Shown: positions 32,914 to 42,415, counted from the first letter of the stretch. The stretch is 64,000 nucleotides of DNA from Chitinophaga varians (GCF_014529945.1 NZ_JACVFB010000006.1:434001-498000), one strand, 5' to 3'. Notes: generated from the letters alone by a model not told the origin. A program made the numbers and translations.

Positions 32914-33390
32914 ATGAAAGAACCTGCCGTCATTGAATCTTCCTGGTCCCGGGACGTATATTGGGCCAATAAACTCGTTTCCTGGATATTGTTATTGGTG
33001 CCGCCTGTAGTGGTGTCGGTGTTTTCTATATTTGATAACGCCGGCGATGATTTCCTATTTCCTGTATTGATACTCACGGGTGTTTGTATCCTCTTCGTCT
33101 TCAGTCGTTTTACGACGGTGCTGAGCGTAGAAGGCGACCGGATAAAGGTAATATATGTGCAGTATTTCCGGCGGCGGCAGCGTTATTTTGATATAGCCGG
33201 TACCGTGGTAGAGGTACGGAAATATGATGGGATGATGGGAAAAAATATGAGGGAAAGCCCTCCTCATTACTGGTTGCAGATTGTGCAGCAGGGAGACCTG
33301 AAATGGCACCTCGATAGCCGCAGAGGGTTTCTGCTGGAGGAAATGCTCCGATTTGTGCAGGTATTTGCCACTGCCCGCTCCGGCAGCTGA
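32914..33390 (+). CDS. Small membrane protein with two N-terminal helices
   Basis: A 158-aa protein with hydrophobic segments at about residues 20-42 and 49-66, then a soluble 90-residue tail with FSRFTTVLSVEGDRIKVIY and a basic RRRQR patch, resembling bPH-type membrane-associated domains. Function unknown. It is divergent from the gene at 32172-32804. Confidence 0.65.
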   Translation: MKEPAVIESSWSRDVYWANKLVSWILLLVPPVVVSVFSIFDNAGDDFLFPVLILTGVCILFVFSRFTTVLSVEGDRIKVIYVQYFRRRQRYFDIAGTVVEVRKYDGMMGKNMRESPPHYWLQIVQQGDLKWHLDSRRGFLLEEMLRFVQVFATARSGS

Positions 33391-33463
33391 GGTTGTTTTT
33401 GTCTGTTGACCGCCCCAAACTGTCCACATGTCAAATATCTTTTACCAGGGTCCTGCCAGCGGG

Positions 33464-33471
33464 TAGGTTTG
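33464..33471 (+). promoter_or_regulatory. -7 element before the acyltransferase gene
   Basis: TAGGTTTG matches TAnnTTTG, 16 bases before ATG 33488. No TTG at standard spacing was found. Confidence 0.4.
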
Positions 33472-33487
33472 TGTAAAATTGATATTT

Positions 33488-34690
33488 ATGCAAACCTCTT
33501 CCCGACAAACTTATCTGGACTGGCTGCGGATCATTGCCATAGCCGGGGTGCTGTTTTTCCATTCCGCCATGCCCTATGTGGCCGAATGGGGATGGCATAT
33601 CAAAAATAACGCTACCAGCCATGTGTTGCTGGAAATGAATGATTTTCTTCACCGGTTCCGGATGCCACTACTGTTTTTTATTTCCGGGACGGTAAGCTAT
33701 TATATGCTGCAAAGCCGGAGTGGCAGTGGATTCCTGGGGTTACGGTTCCGCCGGCTGTTTGTGCCGCTGCTGCTGGGGATACTGGTGATCGTGCCGCCGC
33801 AGGTTTACCTGGAGCGGGTTACACAGGGTTATCACGGCAATTTCTGGCATTTTTATGCGGAGATGTTCCGCACCGGCGTCTATCCTAAGGGTAATATGAG
33901 CTGGCATCATCTCTGGTTTATCTGTTATCTGCTGGCGTATGATATCCTGTGTGCGCCTTTGTTTGTATGGTGGTCATCTCCCGCAGGGAAAAAATGGCTG
34001 CAAAAACTCAATGTGCTGGCATCCGGCAAATGGATATACGTGTTGATGATACCCAGTGTGATTTCTCACGCGTTTTTGTCCCGTATGTATTGGCAGACCG
34101 GTGATCTGATCCATGACTATGCCTATTTCCCTTATTGGATGCTGTACCTGGTGGCCGGTTTCGTGTGTATCGCCAATCCTTTGCTGATGGACAGCCTGGA
34201 GCGTAACCGCCGCACTTCTTTCGCAGTAGCTTTTGTCACTATCATTGTTATCAATTATTTCCGGTGGAACAAGCTGGAGCCTATGCATGGCTGGCAGGGG
34301 ATGGCAGGATGGAGTTATACCGCGCTGGCGGTGGTCAGTGCCTGGATGTGGGTGTTTGCCGCTGTAGGGTATGGCAAACGGTACCTGAACCGGAAAAGCA
34401 GGGTGCTGGGGTATGCCAACGAGGCGGTGTATCCGTTTTACATCCTGCATCAGACGGTGATCGTGATATTGACTTATTATCTGGCGCCCTTACAGGAAGA
34501 TATCGGACTGAAATATATTTTTACCGTGGTGCTTACTTTCATGATAAGTATGAGTATCTTTCATTTGTTTATCCGTCCTTACGCGCCGATGCGCTTTGTG
34601 TTTGGGATGAAGCCGGCTGCGCGCCGGCAGCCCAAAACGGAGACAATAGACGAACCATCTTTACAACCACAGACCGTACCTGCGACATGA
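33488..34690 (+). CDS. Acyltransferase family 3 (OafA/YrhL-type) membrane protein
   Basis: A 400-aa polytopic inner-membrane O-acyltransferase, with TYLDWLRIIAIAGVLFFHSAMP (the conserved R near the first helix and H as catalytic base) and about ten further helices. The family acetylates or succinylates exposed sugars of glycans, lipids or glucans. ATG 33488 was preferred to a TTG at 33479. Its stop overlaps the kinase start (ATGA), so the three genes to 36439 form one operon. Confidence 0.87.
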   Translation: MQTSSRQTYLDWLRIIAIAGVLFFHSAMPYVAEWGWHIKNNATSHVLLEMNDFLHRFRMPLLFFISGTVSYYMLQSRSGSGFLGLRFRRLFVPLLLGILVIVPPQVYLERVTQGYHGNFWHFYAEMFRTGVYPKGNMSWHHLWFICYLLAYDILCAPLFVWWSSPAGKKWLQKLNVLASGKWIYVLMIPSVISHAFLSRMYWQTGDLIHDYAYFPYWMLYLVAGFVCIANPLLMDSLERNRRTSFAVAFVTIIVINYFRWNKLEPMHGWQGMAGWSYTALAVVSAWMWVFAAVGYGKRYLNRKSRVLGYANEAVYPFYILHQTVIVILTYYLAPLQEDIGLKYIFTVVLTFMISMSIFHLFIRPYAPMRFVFGMKPAARRQPKTETIDEPSLQPQTVPAT

Positions 34691-35727
34691 AATTTTTCAT
34701 GAAATATATATTCCCCGCGTTATATGGGCTAACGGCGTATTTCTTCATCCGCCTGCTGACAGACAGTGTGACAGGCATGGAGTTTTGGCAGCGCTCCTGG
34801 GGGTTGAACGGCATAGAAATGAGTTTCGCGATGGGCATGGGATATCTGTTCATCTGGGCTTGTAACCGGTTGATCGCCTACTATGACCGGCGGGGGTACG
34901 ATCATTTTTCCACCGGCCGGATCGCGAAGGAGTTGTGGGGTGTGTTCCTGCTCAACCTCCTGGTGCAGAACCTCTTCATGACACCGATGGTAGCGTTGAC
35001 AGACAACGGGCTGCAGTGGTTCGATCTGGCAGAAATCAACACCGTCCCCCTGTTTTTGGCGTTTATTTATTATGGGGTAAAAAGGAGCAGTGCCTATTTA
35101 CAGGCGTACATTCAAAACAAGTTGCAGTTGGAAAAAATTACCAATGATAAACTGGAAACAGAATTAAAATTCCTGCGGGCGCAGTATCATCCGCACTTCC
35201 TGTTCAACGCGCTGAACACCATTTATTTTCAGATGGACGATGATGTGGTGGCCGCCAAAAAAACGGTGGAGCAGTTTGCGGATTTGCTGCGCTACCAGTT
35301 GTATGATCAGCAGGAGATGGTCAACATTCATCAGGAAATACAATACATGCAACGTTTTATAGATCTGCAGCAAATACGTTCGTCGCCCCGTTTGCGGCTA
35401 CAGCTGCACTTTGACGAGCATTTGCAGGATGAAAAAGTATATCCGTTGCTGTTTCTTCCGCTGGTGGAAAATGCATTTAAATACATTGGTGGAGAGTATC
35501 TGTTACAGCTGGAATTGTGCAAACAGGGTACGGATATTTATTTTCATATACGGAACTCTATTCCTGCCGTGGAGCCGGAGATCGAAGGAATACCGGTAGT
35601 GCGGGAAAAAGGTATCGGGCTGGAGAACCTGCAACGGCGGCTGGAACTGCTGTATCCGGACAGGCATCACTTTTCAGCGGGGATAAAAGAACAACAATTT
35701 GTAGCGGAATTAAAAATCAATTTATAA
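34687..35727 (+). CDS. LytS-type (His_kinase family) sensor histidine kinase
   Basis: A 346-aa membrane kinase. Four hydrophobic segments occupy residues 1-135, then a coiled region and the LytS motif RAQYHPHFLFNALNTIYF with the phospho-acceptor His, and a HATPase domain whose N-box is LVENAFKYI and G-box GIGLENLQRRLELLYP. The ATG at 34687 (ATGA overlap with the acyltransferase stop) was chosen. Its partner is the LytTR regulator one base downstream. Confidence 0.92.
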   Translation: MKFFMKYIFPALYGLTAYFFIRLLTDSVTGMEFWQRSWGLNGIEMSFAMGMGYLFIWACNRLIAYYDRRGYDHFSTGRIAKELWGVFLLNLLVQNLFMTPMVALTDNGLQWFDLAEINTVPLFLAFIYYGVKRSSAYLQAYIQNKLQLEKITNDKLETELKFLRAQYHPHFLFNALNTIYFQMDDDVVAAKKTVEQFADLLRYQLYDQQEMVNIHQEIQYMQRFIDLQQIRSSPRLRLQLHFDEHLQDEKVYPLLFLPLVENAFKYIGGEYLLQLELCKQGTDIYFHIRNSIPAVEPEIEGIPVVREKGIGLENLQRRLELLYPDRHHFSAGIKEQQFVAELKINL

Positions 35728-35728
35728 C

Positions 35729-36439
35729 ATGAACCCGGTAACGATACGTTGTGTCATCACGGATGATGAACCGCTGGCCGCCAAAGGCATCATGGGATAT
35801 GCAGCACGGACAGGATTTCTGGAGGTGGTGGCGGTGTGTGAAGACGCGGTGCAGTTAAACACCGTGTTGAAACAACAACCGGTAGATCTGTTGCTGCTGG
35901 ATATTGAGATGCCTTATATTTCCGGTATTGAGTTTTTGAAAAATTACCCACAACCGCCGAAGGTGATTTTTACCACCGCCTATGAGCGGTACGCTATGCA
36001 GGGCTTTGAACTGGATGTGCTGGACTATTTGCTGAAGCCTATTTCCTTTGAGCGGTTTCTGAAGGCGGCGAACAAAGCGTATGATTATTTCGCTGCGCAG
36101 CAGACAACGGTGTCTCCCTATTTTTTCATCCGGTCTGAAAAAAAACTGGAGAAGGTATTGTATCAGGATATCCTGTTTGTAGAAGCATTGGAAAACTACG
36201 TGGCCGTATATACGACCGATAGGAAAATTTTGGCCCATGCCACCCTGAAATCAGTGGTGGAGATGCTGCCGGCACAGCAGTTTATACAACCGCATAAATC
36301 GTACGTCGTTAACATGCAACATATCGGGGCCATCGAAGGAAATATCCTCCATGTGGCGTCTTTCCAGGTGCCTATCAGTAAATATCAGAAGGAAGAAGTG
36401 CTGGAGAAAATTGTTAACAATCGCCTGCTCCGCAAATAA
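35729..36439 (+). CDS. LytTR-family response regulator
   Basis: A 236-aa regulator: receiver domain (about residues 5-120; CVITDDEPLA acidic pocket, LLLDIEMPYISG phospho-Asp, FTTAYE switch, LLKPISFERF) and LytTR DNA-binding domain (about 130-232; FIRSEKKLEKVLYQDILFVEALENYVAVYT, FIQPHKSYVVN). With the kinase it forms a two-component system; the upstream acyltransferase may be an output target. The start directly follows the kinase stop by one base. Confidence 0.95.
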   Translation: MNPVTIRCVITDDEPLAAKGIMGYAARTGFLEVVAVCEDAVQLNTVLKQQPVDLLLLDIEMPYISGIEFLKNYPQPPKVIFTTAYERYAMQGFELDVLDYLLKPISFERFLKAANKAYDYFAAQQTTVSPYFFIRSEKKLEKVLYQDILFVEALENYVAVYTTDRKILAHATLKSVVEMLPAQQFIQPHKSYVVNMQHIGAIEGNILHVASFQVPISKYQKEEVLEKIVNNRLLRK

Positions 36440-36504
36440 CAGGGAGATGACAGACCTTGCTACAACTGGCACTGCAATTGAGGCTTTTCCCTAAAATGAT
36501 GATC

Positions 36505-37077
36505 ATGAAAAAACTTTGTATCCCTGTGCTGGCCATAGCGCTGATGGCTTGCGGCCAACAGCATAAGCCGGGGCAGGAGGGAAGTCATGACAGTACCGTC
36601 GCCACCCATGAAAATACCGAGCCGGTGGATGAGCGGGGTTTTCTGGCTCGTATGGCAGCGTCTGATCTGAAAGAAATCAAACTGGGTGAACTGGCCTCGC
36701 AAAAAGCGAAAGACGAACGGGTGAAGAAGTTTGGCGCCGACATTGTGAAGGAACGTACCGCTTCCACCCTGCAACTGCAGGAGATTGCCCACCAGGAAGG
36801 GATGACGCTGGCGCCGGAGCTGAGCCGCGATGATCAGGATGAAATAGGACTGTTGAGCAACCGGGAGGATATGGACCGCGCTTATATCAAACGCATGGTA
36901 CATGAACAAAAACGAACTGCTGAAAGACTGGCACAATATACCAATACCAAGGATACCGCTATCAGTTCCTATGTCAGGAAAACTTTGCCGATCGTCAATG
37001 CGCGTTATGACGAGGCGAATAAAATTCTCGAAGACATGCGCAAACAGATGAATAACAGAGATATTTCCCACGATTGA
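36505..37077 (+). CDS. DUF4142 lipoprotein
   Basis: A 190-aa SPII lipoprotein (MKKLCIPVLAIALMACGQQHK) with a ferritin-like helical DUF4142 domain (about residues 45-185: LAQY, DLKEIKLGELASQKAKDERVKKFGADIVKERTASTLQL, ending RKTLPIVNARYDEANKIL). DUF4142 proteins are predicted helical-bundle envelope proteins; a role is not established. The ATG at 36505 makes a normal signal sequence. Confidence 0.88.
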   Translation: MKKLCIPVLAIALMACGQQHKPGQEGSHDSTVATHENTEPVDERGFLARMAASDLKEIKLGELASQKAKDERVKKFGADIVKERTASTLQLQEIAHQEGMTLAPELSRDDQDEIGLLSNREDMDRAYIKRMVHEQKRTAERLAQYTNTKDTAISSYVRKTLPIVNARYDEANKILEDMRKQMNNRDISHD

Positions 37078-37201
37078 TAAAAAATGGTAAGGAATCCCCT
37101 ATACCGGATAATCATCGCATTTTTTAATACGATGTTGTAATACCTGTAATTAATACTTACTTTTAATTCGACCATATCTTATTGACCATATCAGCGAACC
37201 C

Positions 37202-39541
37202 ATGAAAACCATTCTGACGATCTTTCAAAAGACCGTGCTGTTGCTGTTGTTTGCCCTGCCGTTGACCGCAGGGGCGCAGATTACAATGACTGTTAAAGTC
37301 TTCCCTTATATCAACAATGAAGTTCATCTGACGGCAGTTGTTACTTCCACCTATGCGGTAAAATCGGTGACGGCAGACCTGGCGGGACGTACCGTCGAAC
37401 TGCTCTATGATCAGTATAATAAGGATTATCGTAATTCACTTTCCCCCGTTGGGCTGCCACAGGGGCCCTTGCCGTTAACGGTTGTAGCAGAAGACATACT
37501 GGGCAACCGGCAAACCGATACACAAGTATTTATACACAACACGCCTCCCAATGTGGTGCTGGAAGCGCCGGTGAATAATAGCGGCTGGGGAGCGAAAGTA
37601 AAGGTAAAAGCACAGGTTAATGATCCGGGAAGTGCCAACTGTAAAGGAACGGTTACCGGCTGGTGGGGCACTACTGAATTTGTTAACGCGATAGATACTT
37701 TTTTTTCAGCTCCGGCAGAACCGGGCGCCACCAAGTCCCTTATTTCAGTGTACGCGATAGACAGTTCCGGGCTACAGACAGGGACCGGAAGTTACGTCTA
37801 CGTGGATAACAGCCCTCATCTGAAGCCACAATTTGCAGTACCGGGTATTATTATGGGTTTCAGGGATACCCGTTTGTTGACAGTGGATACCGATGAAGCC
37901 TATACGAAGAAAAAGTACTATGTGACAGATATGCGTGATTCCAGCGTGAAGCGCATACCTATTGACAGTACGAAACTAAAGGAGATGGGTATTGTGAGAG
38001 GTATTCTTTGCGAGGGGGGAGCGGCATTCATCATCAATTATAACATTGACGCCTGGGACGACTATTTTCATTTTTATATTTACCGCAACGGCAGGTTGTT
38101 CAATATTTCCGAACCGCTGCATTTGAGAGCTTCCGGTTCGCCGGTCAGCGAAGGAAATTATGTACTGTGGACGGCCTCAGACCACCGGTTGGGAATAACG
38201 GACCTGACTACACTGACGACCACCTTCATTGGCAAAGATGTATTTAGCTATACGCTCAACCGGCAGGGGGTAGTGGTCTACGTAGACAAGCTGGACCCCA
38301 ACAAGGGACTCGAGATATTCCGCTATTCCATTGCCAGCCAGACAACAGAGCAGCTGACGCAGGCAAATGGTATTTATGGCGCCTTGGGGCAGGTGGTGGA
38401 CAGCAACGATATTATATACGCCCGGTATTCGGCTGACAGAACAAAGGACTCCATTTATTTCTACGACGGACAGCAGACCCGCGCTGTAAGCCCCTACGAT
38501 AATACCAGTAAGTATTTTCTTCGTGACCGCTATATTCTTTTCGGTATTAAAGACAATATGGGCGCCGCGCAGGTATGGCAACGCACTCCGGCTGATACAC
38601 TCCGGCGGCTGAGCTTTTTCAGTACCGATAGCAGACCGGACTTGCTGGGAAATTATGGGAAAGCGCTTTTTTTGAATAATAAAAGCCGGTATTATACGGA
38701 TAACAAGACCTCTTTCACCCGCGTCTCAGGGGAAATGGGGACTACCTATAGCCAGGGCGGGCGGTTTTATCTCACTTTGGGTGGAGCGTTGTTCCAATAT
38801 GATATGGGAGAAGATACTTTGTCACCACTGCCTGCCAATAGCTTCATCATTACCAATACCGGCGCCAGCTGCCGGGGGTCTGCCAACGGCGCTATCAACG
38901 TGAGTGCAAAGGTAGCTGACGATTATGTGGCCACCCTGTCCGGAAACGGTAAGGACGCTACGTATACTTTCACCCGCTCCCTCACCGTGGAAGGACTGGC
39001 TGCCGGGACGTACAATATCTGCCTTACTACCCAGGACCCGCAACGGCCACCGCAATGTTTCACCACTGTGATCAAAGAGCCGGCAGCCCTCTCCGTAGCC
39101 ATGGTGACCAGCGAGGCGGATGGTAAAACGCGGTTAATGCTTTCCGGTGGCGACGTATACCATGTGGAGGTGAACGGCCGCTTGCAAACCACACAAGCTG
39201 GTGAAATAACACCTGAGCTCCGCAATGGGATGAATACCATCGTCGTTTCCACAGACAAGCCCTGTCAGGGAACTATTGTCAAACACATCACCAGGGAAGG
39301 TGATGCCACCGTGTACCCTAATCCGTTTAGTGAGTCATTGGTGATCAGTTTGGGCAATAAACCCGTATCCAGAGCGGTGGTGACGTTGTATGACGCCAAT
39401 GGTAAAATAGTCTATTCCAGGGTATATACACAGCAATCGGGTGCGATAACGATAGAGCCGGGAGACATCGGCAACGGCATGTATATGCTGAAACTGAATG
39501 GAGACCAGCGGGAACAAACTTTTAAACTCCTCAAAAAATGA
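37202..39541 (+). CDS. Secreted beta-propeller-like protein with type IX sorting domain
   Basis: A 779-aa exported protein: signal peptide ending PLTAGA, two Ig-like stretches (about 25-210), WD/propeller-like repeats (about 215-545), and a PKD/SprB-like region. The last 80 residues (ATVYPNPFSESLVISLGN ... YMLKLNGDQREQTFKLLKK) are a Por secretion sorting domain, so it goes through the type IX system to the surface or medium. Function of the body unknown. The lipoprotein gene follows by three bases. Confidence 0.82.
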   Translation: MKTILTIFQKTVLLLLFALPLTAGAQITMTVKVFPYINNEVHLTAVVTSTYAVKSVTADLAGRTVELLYDQYNKDYRNSLSPVGLPQGPLPLTVVAEDILGNRQTDTQVFIHNTPPNVVLEAPVNNSGWGAKVKVKAQVNDPGSANCKGTVTGWWGTTEFVNAIDTFFSAPAEPGATKSLISVYAIDSSGLQTGTGSYVYVDNSPHLKPQFAVPGIIMGFRDTRLLTVDTDEAYTKKKYYVTDMRDSSVKRIPIDSTKLKEMGIVRGILCEGGAAFIINYNIDAWDDYFHFYIYRNGRLFNISEPLHLRASGSPVSEGNYVLWTASDHRLGITDLTTLTTTFIGKDVFSYTLNRQGVVVYVDKLDPNKGLEIFRYSIASQTTEQLTQANGIYGALGQVVDSNDIIYARYSADRTKDSIYFYDGQQTRAVSPYDNTSKYFLRDRYILFGIKDNMGAAQVWQRTPADTLRRLSFFSTDSRPDLLGNYGKALFLNNKSRYYTDNKTSFTRVSGEMGTTYSQGGRFYLTLGGALFQYDMGEDTLSPLPANSFIITNTGASCRGSANGAINVSAKVADDYVATLSGNGKDATYTFTRSLTVEGLAAGTYNICLTTQDPQRPPQCFTTVIKEPAALSVAMVTSEADGKTRLMLSGGDVYHVEVNGRLQTTQAGEITPELRNGMNTIVVSTDKPCQGTIVKHITREGDATVYPNPFSESLVISLGNKPVSRAVVTLYDANGKIVYSRVYTQQSGAITIEPGDIGNGMYMLKLNGDQREQTFKLLKK

Positions 39542-39544
39542 CAC

Positions 39545-40228
39545 ATGAAACGATATTTGATAGGCGGTGGTCTGTTGCTGGTACTGGGTTGCGGTAAAGA
39601 TGATACCCCGACTGTACCTCTACCGGGCAAGGCTGTATTGGTTTTTCCGGCAAAGGATGAAGCCTGTACTAATGGGAAGGTAGTGTCGGAAGCGGAAAGT
39701 ATGATTGAGTTTAGCTGGAAAGCCGCGGATAATACAGATAGTTATGAACTGTACATCCGTAACCTGCAAACCGCCGATAGTATGATGGTGACAGCCACTA
39801 CTAACAAAGCTACGGCTACGCTGCTGCGTAGTGCGCCGTATGCCTGGCGGGTGGTGTCCAAATCATCGAAGAGTAAGGAGACGGCCACCAGCGACACCTG
39901 GAAGTTTTACAATGCCGGTCAGGGGAGTACCAGTTACGCACCTTTCCCGGCTAATATCACCGCGCCGCTTTTTGCACAGAAAATCGGCGCGGCGGCCGGC
40001 AGCGTGAAACTGCAATGGCAGGGGAGTGATGCCGACAATGATATTGCCGGTTATACGGTGTGCTTTGGTACCGATGCCAATCCGCCGGTGTATAAAAACG
40101 ATGTAAAAGATATGTTCCTGGACATGGTGCCTGTGAGCAGTGGGCAAAAATACTATTGGAGTGTTACCACCAAAGATGCGGCGGGCAATACCGCCGGATC
40201 GGGAGTGTATTGGTTTACGGTTAACTAG
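39545..40228 (+). CDS. Lipoprotein with fibronectin-type-III-like repeats
   Basis: A 227-aa protein with a SPII signal (LLLVLGCGKDD, Cys about residue 17) and two FN3-like beta domains (about 30-115 and 130-225: YELYIRNLQTADSMMVTA, and IAGYTVCFGTDANPPVY ... YYWSVTTKDAAGN). It follows the T9SS substrate by three bases and likely works with it at the surface. No enzyme motif is visible. Confidence 0.78.
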   Translation: MKRYLIGGGLLLVLGCGKDDTPTVPLPGKAVLVFPAKDEACTNGKVVSEAESMIEFSWKAADNTDSYELYIRNLQTADSMMVTATTNKATATLLRSAPYAWRVVSKSSKSKETATSDTWKFYNAGQGSTSYAPFPANITAPLFAQKIGAAAGSVKLQWQGSDADNDIAGYTVCFGTDANPPVYKNDVKDMFLDMVPVSSGQKYYWSVTTKDAAGNTAGSGVYWFTVN

Positions 40229-40829
40229 GGGTTTGCCAGTCCTTTACTGCGGTGTAATCCATGGCTTCTTCATCCCATTCAAAAGCCTGATGTCCGGAAG
40301 CCATAGCTTTTTCCAACCGGGGTTCCATCTCCAGTATTTTGTTGAGAGGGAGGATCACCGCGTTGCGATGGTCGTTGAGGTAAGTATTATCTTCATCACC
40401 ATAAAAAAATTGCCAGCCGCAGTCTTGCTCGTTATGTGGTTTGTCGCGGAAAAGCCAGTTGATTTCACGGTTTTGTAACGCCCGCAGGGTGATGATGGCT
40501 TTTTTATTTTCATCGAATGGGACTTTTATCAGTATAGAAGCGATGTTGTTCCGATGAAAATAGATGGTGTCCCCTGGTTGAAGATCGTTAATATAGGCAG
40601 GTTTATTGGTCAGGTATCCGTGAAACTGGTCGCCCTCACGGCCGGTGATTTTCACCCACATCCGTTCGGCACGGCAACCATCGCTTGTGTCAAAATCGAG
40701 CACAAAAAACAATCTCACAAGTTCGCCGGTTTGCAGACGGTCAATTTCTTCCGCAGAAGGAATAAGAAAATGTCTTGGGTCTGCCCGATGAGCATGGGTA
40801 ACGTCCTGAAGGTGAAATGAAGCCTGCAT
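40221..40829 (-). CDS. DUF2314 plus DUF2185 (Imm33-like) protein
   Basis: A 202-aa cytoplasmic protein. The N-terminal half (about 10-110) has the DUF2314 pattern with ERMWVKITGREGDQFHGYLTNKPAYINDLQPGDTIYF; the C-terminal 80 residues have GWQFFYGDEDNTYLNDHRNAVILPLNKILEMEP, the DUF2185/Imm33 pattern. Such domains occur as immunity proteins in polymorphic-toxin loci, but no toxin gene is seen here. The gene is followed upstream by the YdeI-like gene (8-bp gap). Confidence 0.72.
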   Translation of the reverse strand: MQASFHLQDVTHAHRADPRHFLIPSAEEIDRLQTGELVRLFFVLDFDTSDGCRAERMWVKITGREGDQFHGYLTNKPAYINDLQPGDTIYFHRNNIASILIKVPFDENKKAIITLRALQNREINWLFRDKPHNEQDCGWQFFYGDEDNTYLNDHRNAVILPLNKILEMEPRLEKAMASGHQAFEWDEEAMDYTAVKDWQTPS

Positions 40830-40837
40830 AACTATGA

Positions 40838-41332
40838 TTATTTAATTTTTGTTCCGAGATAACTTCTGCCTTCTGCGAGATGGTTGATCGCGTCTGCCAT
40901 GCGTTGAATCCGGGCATCGGGCACACTCACCTCCATCAGCCATTGCAGACATTTTTCCTGGTCTGCCGGCGGCATGGCCTGGAAGTTACGCAGCGCGGCA
41001 GGTTCGTCGCGCAGACATTCCATGAAGTCGCCCGGGATGATTTCTTTGCTTTGTGGCCCTACGGAATATAGTATCAATCTCACCCGGTCACCGGCTTCTT
41101 TTTTTATTTGTTTGCGGATAGCGGCTTTTACCGGCAACATCATGACGCCTTTTTTGAAAGGCATCAGGTTGCAGGGGGGCAGTTCATATTGATCAATGAA
41201 GCCCTGTACCTTCCGCATGCCAAAGTAGCCCTGCTGGCCTTTGGGGACGTCCGGAAGACGGATGAAAGTCCATCCGCCTTTGCCGTCGAAGCGTTCCAGT
41301 AACAGGTCCTGATCAATCAGTGGTGTTTCCAT
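40838..41332 (-). CDS. YdeI/OmpD-associated-like protein (DUF1905 and OmdA domains)
   Basis: A 164-aa cytoplasmic protein from ATG 41332 (METPLIDQDLLLERFDGKGGW). The N-terminal DUF1905-like domain runs to about residue 95 (GWTFIRLPDVPKGQQGYFGMRKVQGFIDQYELPPCNLMPFKKG), followed by an OmdA-like C-terminal part (DFMECLRDEPAALRNFQAMPPADQEKCLQWL). The family is linked to bacteriocin protection only weakly. It is co-oriented with the DUF2314 gene. Confidence 0.72.
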   Translation of the reverse strand: METPLIDQDLLLERFDGKGGWTFIRLPDVPKGQQGYFGMRKVQGFIDQYELPPCNLMPFKKGVMMLPVKAAIRKQIKKEAGDRVRLILYSVGPQSKEIIPGDFMECLRDEPAALRNFQAMPPADQEKCLQWLMEVSVPDARIQRMADAINHLAEGRSYLGTKIK

Positions 41333-41370
41333 ATTAGGCGTGAAAGTTATTACAATTGCCTGTAATAAAA

Positions 41371-41399
41371 AATGGTTGCCGGTTTTGCCGGCAACCATT
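41371..41399 (-). terminator. Terminator of the fimbrillin-like lipoprotein gene
   Basis: A 12-bp perfect stem (AATGGTTGCCGG with its complement at 41388-41399) around TTTTG. On the minus strand it is followed by TTTTTATTAC, the T-run. Confidence 0.85.
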
Positions 41400-41447
41400 G
41401 AAAAGTTTGACAGGATAATTTATTCCGGTTGCTGAGCAGCCGGCAGA

Positions 41448-42302
41448 CTAAAAATTGGTATCTGTTGGATTAGCGCCCCAGGCGTTATTGACCATTACCT
41501 TAAACTCATTTCTGTTGTCCGGAGAATACAATGTGCCGGTGACCGTTGTTTTGTTATTAGCTTTTATTTTTGTAACAACGAATTTTCTTTCTGTGGCCCC
41601 TGTAGCTCTGTTTTTGTATTCAATGGTTACCGTGGGCGTATTAAGATCGTTCAGAATAAAATCGCTGAATTTGGTGGCACTCTTTGCTGCAACAGGCATC
41701 GGAGTATTCCTGTCACCTCCGGCTACTGTCCGGGTTTTGTCGAAGGAGGTTGCTTCATAGCTGAAAAATACTTTTACCTCGTCGGCGGGTGTGGCATCCA
41801 GTACATTTACTTCGAGTAAGCCAACCCTTCTCTGAAGGGTCAATGCCAGTGGAGCGCCTGGGGTGCTGCCAACGGTGAAATCCACACGGGTAGAGAATAT
41901 CTCCGGGAAAGCGCCTGCGGGTGTCTCAGAGGGGAAAGGCTGAGCGGTACCGGTAACGGCAATATAATAAGATCCCTGGTCCAGGGAATCTTTAATTACA
42001 CCGAAGTCCAGCGCGTCGGAGGTTTGGTGGACACTCTTTACAATATGAAAACCGGGCGTTGTGCCTACGATGACATAATAAAGATCACTTACGGTTGTCA
42101 GCGAAGCATCTTTACTATTGGAAACAGCAGCCTTACGTACATTTTTACCATCCATCGGTTCTATCTGGCTGGCGAAGTTACTTACATTAAACTGAACAGC
42201 AACTTTGGTTGCATAGGAGGGAGCGGTGGCTGCGTTGTCTTCTTTTTTACATGCGAAAAACGTCATAGCTACACCGCATGCGATTAACAATCTTTTTGTC
42301 AT
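41448..42302 (-). CDS. Lipoprotein, possibly fimbrillin-anchor-like
   Basis: A 284-aa SPII lipoprotein (IACGVAMTFFACKKEDN). The mature beta-rich part (YYVIVGTTPGFHIVKSV, GSYYIAVTGTAQPFPSE, LTLQRRVGLLEVNVLDATP) resembles the Mfa2/FimB or fimbrillin-type two-domain fold, but no conserved catalytic feature is visible. It is flanked by strong hairpins on both sides, so it is likely monocistronic. Confidence 0.6.
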   Translation of the reverse strand: MTKRLLIACGVAMTFFACKKEDNAATAPSYATKVAVQFNVSNFASQIEPMDGKNVRKAAVSNSKDASLTTVSDLYYVIVGTTPGFHIVKSVHQTSDALDFGVIKDSLDQGSYYIAVTGTAQPFPSETPAGAFPEIFSTRVDFTVGSTPGAPLALTLQRRVGLLEVNVLDATPADEVKVFFSYEATSFDKTRTVAGGDRNTPMPVAAKSATKFSDFILNDLNTPTVTIEYKNRATGATERKFVVTKIKANNKTTVTGTLYSPDNRNEFKVMVNNAWGANPTDTNF

Positions 42303-42358
42303 AGGTATTATACTAAAAGTTAAAAGTGGATTAACGGCTGCAATTTAAATAAAAATTG

Positions 42359-42386
42359 CATGGTCCATTCAATTGAATGGACCATG
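42359..42386 (-). terminator. 28-bp perfect palindrome terminator
   Basis: The full 28 bases equal their own reverse complement (arms CATGGTCCATTCAA and TTGAATGGACCATG, no loop). On the minus strand it is followed by the T-rich CAATTTTTATTTAAATTGC. It lies after the stop of the alpha/beta hydrolase gene. Confidence 0.8.
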
Positions 42387-42415
42387 TAAAGTTTAAGAGC
42401 ATGTTGTGTGGATAT

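Noticed and set aside
34264..34686. Upstream extension of the LytS-type kinase frame
   Set aside because: It overlaps the acyltransferase gene in another frame and gives a non-membrane, low-quality N-terminus; ATG 34687 with the ATGA overlap is better.
40221..41332. Toxin-immunity module
   Set aside because: No toxin-like gene or secretion-associated repeat protein adjoins the two genes; only the immunity-like families are seen.
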